Shown here: positions 59,872 to 64,000 of the stretch, one piece after another
Layout: every line of letters starts with the position of its first letter
Numbering within the stretch: position 1 is the first letter of the stretch
NCBI GenBank assembly: GCA_033964015.1
Contig: CM066917.1
Span: 31,881,951 to 31,945,950 of the forward strand
Source of the DNA: Scolanthus callimorphus
Taxonomy: Eukaryota; Cnidaria; Anthozoa; Actiniaria; Edwardsiidae
Length of the DNA: 64,000 nt
Direction: 5' to 3'
The notes under the pieces: generated by a model
Database searches by the model: none
Seen by the model: the letters and a program-made list of their open reading frames with translations, nothing else
What the model was told of the DNA's origin: nothing
Translations under genes and position numbers: made by a program

Positions 59872-62800
59872 GGTGACTCTGGGGTGGCTCTGGCTCTGGT
59901 GACAGCCATTTGAGGACCTTCGCTGATTGGCTGATTTTGAACAATGGAGCATGCGCAGTAAGTTCTTTCTCTCAACGAGTCTGTATCAAATCTTGCGCAT
60001 GCGTCATAAGCTGTCACCAGAGCCTCCCCCGCGAGGACACGGGACGAGGGAGCACTTTGGTACGAGATTGGATTTGGTGTGGCAGTGAATAGTAGAGAAA
60101 TTGATAATGTGCTAAATTACCTGGTTAGTGTGATTTGGAATGTTTTAAATCCCGCGATGAAGGACGAAAGTCTTGTCAAGCTCTGTTTTCCCGAGCCCCC
60201 GACACCGACGAGAAGTGCGTTACCACGGGGTGTGCGAATAATGCGTGACACCTGCATGTAACGCGACGAGGAATGCTTTAGTATTAAACTTTGGACGTAC
60301 TCATGAAATTGCTGCATGAACAGTAATACAGATAAAACAAGGATTTGCACATTGTGCTCAAACGTTAGGGATTGCGCAAGACATTGCGTGACAAAGCAGC
60401 TACAGCATTATTTAACAATTAGACCTCAAGGCCGAATGTGCTATGATGAATAGCACATGAGGGCGAGAGGTCTAATTGTTTTAGTATAAACCAACTAGTT
60501 TGGCGGTTTTGGCAATGAATGCCATTATTTTATGTTGAAAAAATCAAGTTTTCTTGCAAAGAAAGGTGGTGGTTTTGCCAGGCACGGTCTATCACTAATA
60601 GACCATTAGTAGCTCAGCCAATCAGAATGCAGGATTTGTAATAGACCATTAGTTGGTTTATACTAAAACCCATATACTATGCGCGCAACGTCCAACGCGT
60701 ATACAGCACGTCTTTGACTCGTCTCTGGTATTGTTTAACGCTTTAACATGCATTATGTCAGTTATTTTCACAAGCAAACGACAGAAAACTGGCCTAGTTG
60801 ACGTCACGTTGATCGCCGCCAAGTGGATCAAGACGTAACGCAATACTCTATCGTGACATGTAACGCAATACTTACCCTCATCAAGTGAATCATAGCGTCT
60901 CTAAAGAAGACCAAGTCCATGCCCAGCGCCACGGATGCTTTATAGTGACATGTAACGCAATACTTACCCTCATCAAGTGAATCATAGCGTCTCTAAAGAA
61001 GACCAAGTCCGTACCAGCGCCACGGATGCTCTATAGTGACATGTAACGCAATACTTACCCTCATCAAGTGAATCATAGCGTCTCTAAAGAAGACCAAGTC
61101 CATACCAGCGCCACGGATGCTCTATAGTGACATGTAACGCAATACTTACCCTCATCAAGTGAATCATAGCGTCTCTGAAGAAGACCAAGTCCATGCCAGC
61201 GCCACGGATGCTCTATAGTGACATGTAACGCAATACTTACCCTCATCAAGTGAATCATAGCGTCTCTGAAGAAGACCAAGTCCATGCCAGCGCCACGGAT
61301 GCTCTATAGTGACATGTAACGCAATACTTACCCTCATCAAGTGAATCATAGCGTCTCTGAAGAAGACCAAGTCCATGCCAGCGCCACGGATGCTCTATAG
61401 TGACATGTAACGCAATACTTACCCTCATCAAGTGAATCATAGCGTCTCTGAAGAAGACCAAGTCCATGCCAGCGCCACGGATGCTCTATAGTGACATGTA
61501 ACGCAATACTTACCCTCATCAAGTGAATCATAGCGTCTCTAAAGAAGACCAAGTCCATGCCAGCGCCACGGATGCTCTATAGTGACATGTAACGCAATAC
61601 TTACCCTCATCAAGCGAATCATAGCGTCTCTGAAGAAGACCAAGTCCATGCCAGCGCCACGGATGCTCTATAGTGACATGTAACGCAATACTTACCCTCA
61701 TCAAGTGAATCATAGCGTCTCTAAAGAAGACCAAGTCCATGCCAGCGCCACGGATGCTCTATAGTGACATGTAACGCAATACTTACCCTCATCAAGTGAA
61801 TCATAGCGTCTCTAAAGAAGACCAAGTCCATGCCAGCGCCACGGATGCTCTATAGTGACATGTAACGCAATACTTACCCTCATCAAGTGAATCATAGCGT
61901 CTCTAAAGAAGACCAAGTCCATACCAGCGCCACGGATGCTCTATAGTGACATGTAACGCAATACTTACCCTCATCAAGTGAATCATAGCGTCTCTAAAGA
62001 AGACCAAGTCCATGCCAGCGCCACGGATGCTCTATAGTGACATGTAACGCAATACTTACCCTCATCAAGTGAATCATAGCGTCTCTGAAGAAGACCAAGT
62101 CCATACCAGCGCCACGGATGCTCTATAGTGACATGTAACGCAATACTTACCCTCATCAAGTGAATCATAGCGTCTCTGAAGAAGACCAAGTCCATGCCAG
62201 CGCCACGGATGCTCTATAGTGACATGTAACGCAATACTTACCCTCATCAAGTGAATCATAGCGTCTCTAAAGAAGACCAAGTCCATGCCAGCGCCACGGA
62301 TGCTCTATAGTGACATGTAACGCAATACTTACCCTCATCAAGCGAATCATAGCGTCTCTGAAGAAGACCAAGTCCATGCCAGCGCCACGGATGCTCTATA
62401 GTGACATGTAACGCAATACTTACCCTCATCAAGCGAATCATAGCGTCTCTAAAGAAGACCAAGTCCATGCCAGCGCCACGGATGCTCTATAGTGACATGT
62501 AACGCAATACTTACCCTCATCAAGTGAATCATAGCGTCTCTGAAGAAGACCAAGTCCATGCCAGCGCCACGGATGCTCTATAGTGACATGTAACGCAATA
62601 CTTACCCTCATCAAGTGAATCATAGCGTCTCTGAAGAAGACCAAGTCCATGCCAGCGCCACGGATGCTCTCGTTATATTGCTCCATGTACATGGCAAGAC
62701 GCGCCTTTAGTGCGTCAAACGACGGGATCTGGGAAAACATATCATGTGATAAGATCGAAGGCAGTGGTACAGAATGTATAAGAGCAACGAAATCCTGAGT

Positions 62801-64000
62801 TCACTTGAACCGACGGGATCTGAGAAAACATGTCATGTGATAAGGTCGAAGGCAGTGGTACAGAATGTATAAGAGCAACGAAATCCTGAGTTCACTTGAA
62901 CCGACGGGATCTGGGAAACACATAATGCGGTAAGGTACGATGGTAGTTTAGGCAGTGGTACAGAATGTAGAGCATTTTCATAGTATTAGAGCAACGAAAT
63001 CCTGAGTTCATTAGAACCGACGGGATCTGGGAAACACATAATGCGGTAAGATACGATGGTAGTTTAGGCAGTGGTACAGAATGTAGAGCATTTTCATATT
63101 AGAGCAACGAAATCCTGAGTTCACTTGAACGGGATCTGGGAAACACATAATGCGGTAAGATACGATGGTAGTTTAGGCAGTGGTACAGAATGTAGAGCAT
63201 TTTTATATTAGAGCAACGAAATCCTGAGTTCATTTGAACCGACGGGATCTGGGAAAACACATAATGCGATAAGATACGATGGTAGGTTAGACAGTGGTAC
63301 AGAATGTAGAGCATTTTCATATTAGAGCAACGAAATCCTGAGTTCACTTGAACGGGATCTGGGAAACACATAATGCGGTAAGATACGATGGTAGTTTAGG
63401 CAGTGGTACAGAATGTAGAGCATTTTCATAGTATTAGAGCAACGAAATCCTGAGTTCATTTGAGTTGTTGGACAGTTCATTTGAGTTGTTGATGACCGAC
63501 CAACAGTGATTGTTTGGGAAACCAATTGATGGGCAAAGCTGTCCAGTGGAGGACGTAAATAATGTAAAGATGTCATGTTTCGCAAAACATTAAGATGAAA
63601 AGTGTTACCGGTTCATAAATCTTTGGAGTCTCGAAGTCTGCATCCTCTGGTTCGTCGCCAGTCGCCTCGGGTGCATCCCTAAGACAGAGGAGTTACTCAA
63701 ATTATTGGTCGTTCTTCAAGAGAAAGATTTAGAATAACAGAACCATTACCTGAGAAAGTCGACAAAATACGAGGTGACTTCGATCTCGGGCTGATGCTCT
63801 TCGCCAAGCTCGTCGACTATCACTCGTTTCATCGTTTTCTCGAACCAATCTTTGTCGGGCTGGTTCGTGAAGCGGTCGGACACGACTCGCTGGCATTCGT
63901 GTTTCCACAGGTGTACCATGATACGCTGAGACTTGACAACTTCAGATATGGTGTTTAGCATCCCCTGCCAGATGCGTGACAAGTCACGCAAGTTAAAGAT
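41517..64000 (-). CDS. DNAH5/8: Outer-arm axonemal dynein heavy chain, C-terminal half (5' end outside window)
   Basis: Motor ATPase of cilia and flagella. There are 37 exons, high to low coordinate: 64000-63750, 63678-63609, 62728-62606, 60251-60121, 59628-59475, 59101-58710, 58390-58168, 58066-57965, 57774-57700, 56775-56608, 55914-55786, 55406-55320, 55125-54988, 53996-53868, 53483-53292, 53100-52966, 52437-52282, 52018-51929, 51445-51353, 51050-50946, 50810-50672, 50343-50229, 49914-49602, 49425-49317, 48641-48439, 47638-47565, 47167-47015, 46610-46544, 46334-46246, 45745-45537, 44938-44778, 44535-44379, 44193-44041, 43465-43406, 42935-42783, 42321-42139, 41720-41517. AAA4 Walker A is [10 protein letters not shown] (exon 4). 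The stalk with the microtubule-binding domain follows (exons 7-14, [31 protein letters not shown]), then AAA5, AAA6, and the end [14 protein letters not shown]. Exon joins are in frame. Closest to the DNAH5/DNAH8 class. Confidence 0.95.
43187..43338. repeat. Inverted repeat in dynein intron
   Basis: CATCTCCAGTGTAAGAAC and GTTCTTACACTGGAGATG are perfectly inverted, about 115 bp apart. A second, shorter pair gacctggcggagc / gctccgccaggtc lies at 43570-43645. Confidence 0.6.
45379..45451 (-). tRNA. Second tRNA-Thr(GGT)-like sequence, probable pseudogene/SINE
   Basis: On the minus strand: ATAGCTCAGTTTATAGAGCG, loop TTGGTAT (GGT), B-box GGGTTCAATTCCC. The acceptor ends (GCTTCCA, GGACGCC) pair poorly. 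It shares anticodon and stem mismatch position with the one at 32862-32936, suggesting a common tRNA-derived repeat family. Confidence 0.45.
54151..54987. repeat. 30-bp minisatellite made of a duplicated dynein 5' splice site, 28 units
   Basis: Read with the gene (minus), each unit is GTATGACCAGTCTGAGTCGA plus GTAAAAACAG, so units join as ACAG|GTATGA, the same junction as the real exon end AAAACAG|gtatgac at 54988. At least seven units also carry TCAAGGAAAAACAG, identical to the last 14 exon bases. The unit nearest the exon supplies the real donor; the other 27 lie downstream in the intron. One copy has lost GT and one has TAG before GT. The 30-bp length keeps long meaningless ORFs open on both strands. 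Confidence 0.95.
55548..55768. mobile_element. MITE (CTCGTACCCAGAG family), copy 2
   Basis: Contains cacaggggaggctctgggga, ggagcatgcgcaga and ccagagcctcccccg in the same order as copies 1 and 3, with the end tggatacgaga. It lies directly beside the donor of dynein exon 11 (55786). Confidence 0.65.
56150..56590. repeat. AAC/ATC trinucleotide-rich low-complexity array
   Basis: Repeats of CATCAACAACAGCATCATCA and ATTAACAACAGCAT start about 18 nt beyond the donor of dynein exon 10 (minus strand). The minus-strand translations ([20 protein letters not shown]) are artefacts of the repeat. Confidence 0.85.
56818..57240. repeat. 33-bp minisatellite upstream of dynein exon 10
   Basis: About 12 units of CTGACAAATAACTCATCCCG plus TCAGGTCATTCTA, beginning about 45 nt before the exon 10 acceptor (56776). 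The 33-bp unit leaves a 197-codon plus ORF open, which is not a gene. Confidence 0.9.
57864..57937. repeat. (CAAAAA)n A-rich microsatellite
   Basis: Irregular ACAAAAACAAAAACACAAAC repeats in the dynein intron between exons 8 and 9; on the transcribed strand this is a T/G-rich tract. Confidence 0.8.
58708..58709 (-). other. GC 5' splice site, dynein intron 6
   Basis: The exon ends DYFQR (TTCCAGAG) and the intron starts gcaagt. The next exon at 58390 continues [15 protein letters not shown] in phase. It is the same donor consensus as the DHX38 GC intron. Confidence 0.85.
59795..60075. mobile_element. MITE (CTCGTACCCAGAG family), copy 3, with a 30-nt poly(G)
   Basis: Ends ATTCTCGTACCCAGA and TTTGGTACGAGAT; the flanks GGATTTTGTG and GGATTTGGTG are a near-perfect 10-bp direct repeat. 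An unbroken G30 run occupies 59841-59870. The element fills more than half of the intron between dynein exons 4 and 5. Confidence 0.75.
60415..60670. mobile_element. Two-hairpin element, copy 3 (reverse orientation)
   Basis: AACAATTAGACCTC / GAGGTCTAATTGTT first, then TTAGTATAAACCAACTAG / CTAATGGTCTATTAC-type ends and GTTGGTTTATACTAA. Same family as 5867 and 24930. In the dynein intron between exons 3 and 4. Confidence 0.75.
60860..62670. repeat. 91-bp tandem array of a dynein exon end plus its 5' splice site, 20 copies
   Basis: Read with the gene (minus), each unit holds the last 64 nt of exon 62606-62728 (from GAGCATCCGTGGCGCTGGCA to ATTCACTTGATGAGG) plus the first 27 intron nt (GTAAGTATTGCGTTACATGT and cactata). 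The real donor is at 62606; 19 further copies with the same GTAAGT follow, the last near 60875. Units differ at only a few sites; two of the three recurrent ones (TTC/TTT, GGC/GGT) are synonymous in the exon frame and one (CAC/CGC) changes His to Arg. The repeated 70-codon ORFs here are by-products. Confidence 0.97.
62729..63470. repeat. Array of a duplicated dynein 3' splice site upstream of the same exon
   Basis: On the minus strand, CCCAG|ATCCCGTCG at the real acceptor (exon start 62728) recurs as CAG|ATCCCGT(C/T) with exon-like starts at 62819, 62910, 63026, 63135, 63248 and 63358. Spacing is 91, 91, 116, 109, 113 and 110 nt. Each unit has GGATTTCGTTGCTCT and TTCTGTACCACTGCC. Only about 9 exon bases are included, so these are decoy acceptors rather than exon copies. 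Confidence 0.93.

Noticed and set aside
60860..62670. Series of identical 70-codon minus ORFs starting [10 protein letters not shown]
   Set aside because: They are the 91-bp array read through three frames. Only the exon at 62606-62728 fits the dynein protein and joins its neighbours in phase.

Overview
The window is metazoan nuclear DNA, most likely from an anthozoan cnidarian (sea anemone or coral). The evidence is animal genes split by many short GT-AG introns, AT-rich intergenic DNA, a very dense load of short inverted-repeat (MITE-like) elements, and a cilia gene (outer-arm axonemal dynein). The phylum is inferred from general character; no species marker was recognised.

Layout, left to right. 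(1) 0.36-6.94 kb, + strand: 3' end of an ELMO engulfment and cell motility gene (PH domain and C-terminal tail). (2) 8.54-11.73 kb, + strand: ribosomal protein L14, complete. (3) 12.1-14.0 kb, - strand: a doubtful small membrane protein, its 3' end merged with a MITE. (4) 14.74-18.62 kb, + strand: DPM1, catalytic subunit of dolichol-phosphate-mannose synthase, nine exons. (5) 19.51-21.26 kb, - strand: an intronless BTB-BACK-Kelch (KLHL) gene, divergent from (6). (6) 21.74-38.73 kb, + strand: DHX38/PRP16, the spliceosomal DEAH-box ATPase, 26 exons. (7) 38.7-41.5 kb: repeats only. (8) 41.52-64.0 kb, - strand: the C-terminal half of a DNAH5/8-type axonemal dynein heavy chain (end of AAA3 through AAA4, stalk, microtubule-binding domain, AAA5, AAA6 and C-terminus), 37 exons visible, 5' end outside the window. 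The genes are unrelated housekeeping or ciliary loci; there is no operon or functional cluster.

The most striking structure is in the dynein gene. Three tandem arrays are built from exon/intron junctions. One 123-nt exon (62606-62728) has six extra copies of its own 3' splice site upstream and 19 extra copies of its own 5' splice site downstream (91-bp unit). A second exon (54988-55125) is followed by 27 further 30-bp units of its own 5' splice-site region. Other arrays (11, 24, 29 and 33-bp units) also start within about 50 nt of splice junctions.

A second pattern concerns reading frames. From about 2.7 to 26.6 kb, all five recognised conserved genes carry apparent one-base frame breaks, often at short homopolymers. 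None were found in the exons from 27 to 64 kb. This looks like uneven consensus quality rather than five pseudogenes, but the raw sequence cannot prove it.

Non-coding space is packed with foldback/MITE elements showing TA, 3-bp, 8-bp or 9-10-bp target duplications (some nested), tRNA-like sequences, LINE remnants and two pure homopolymer runs of 30 or more bases.
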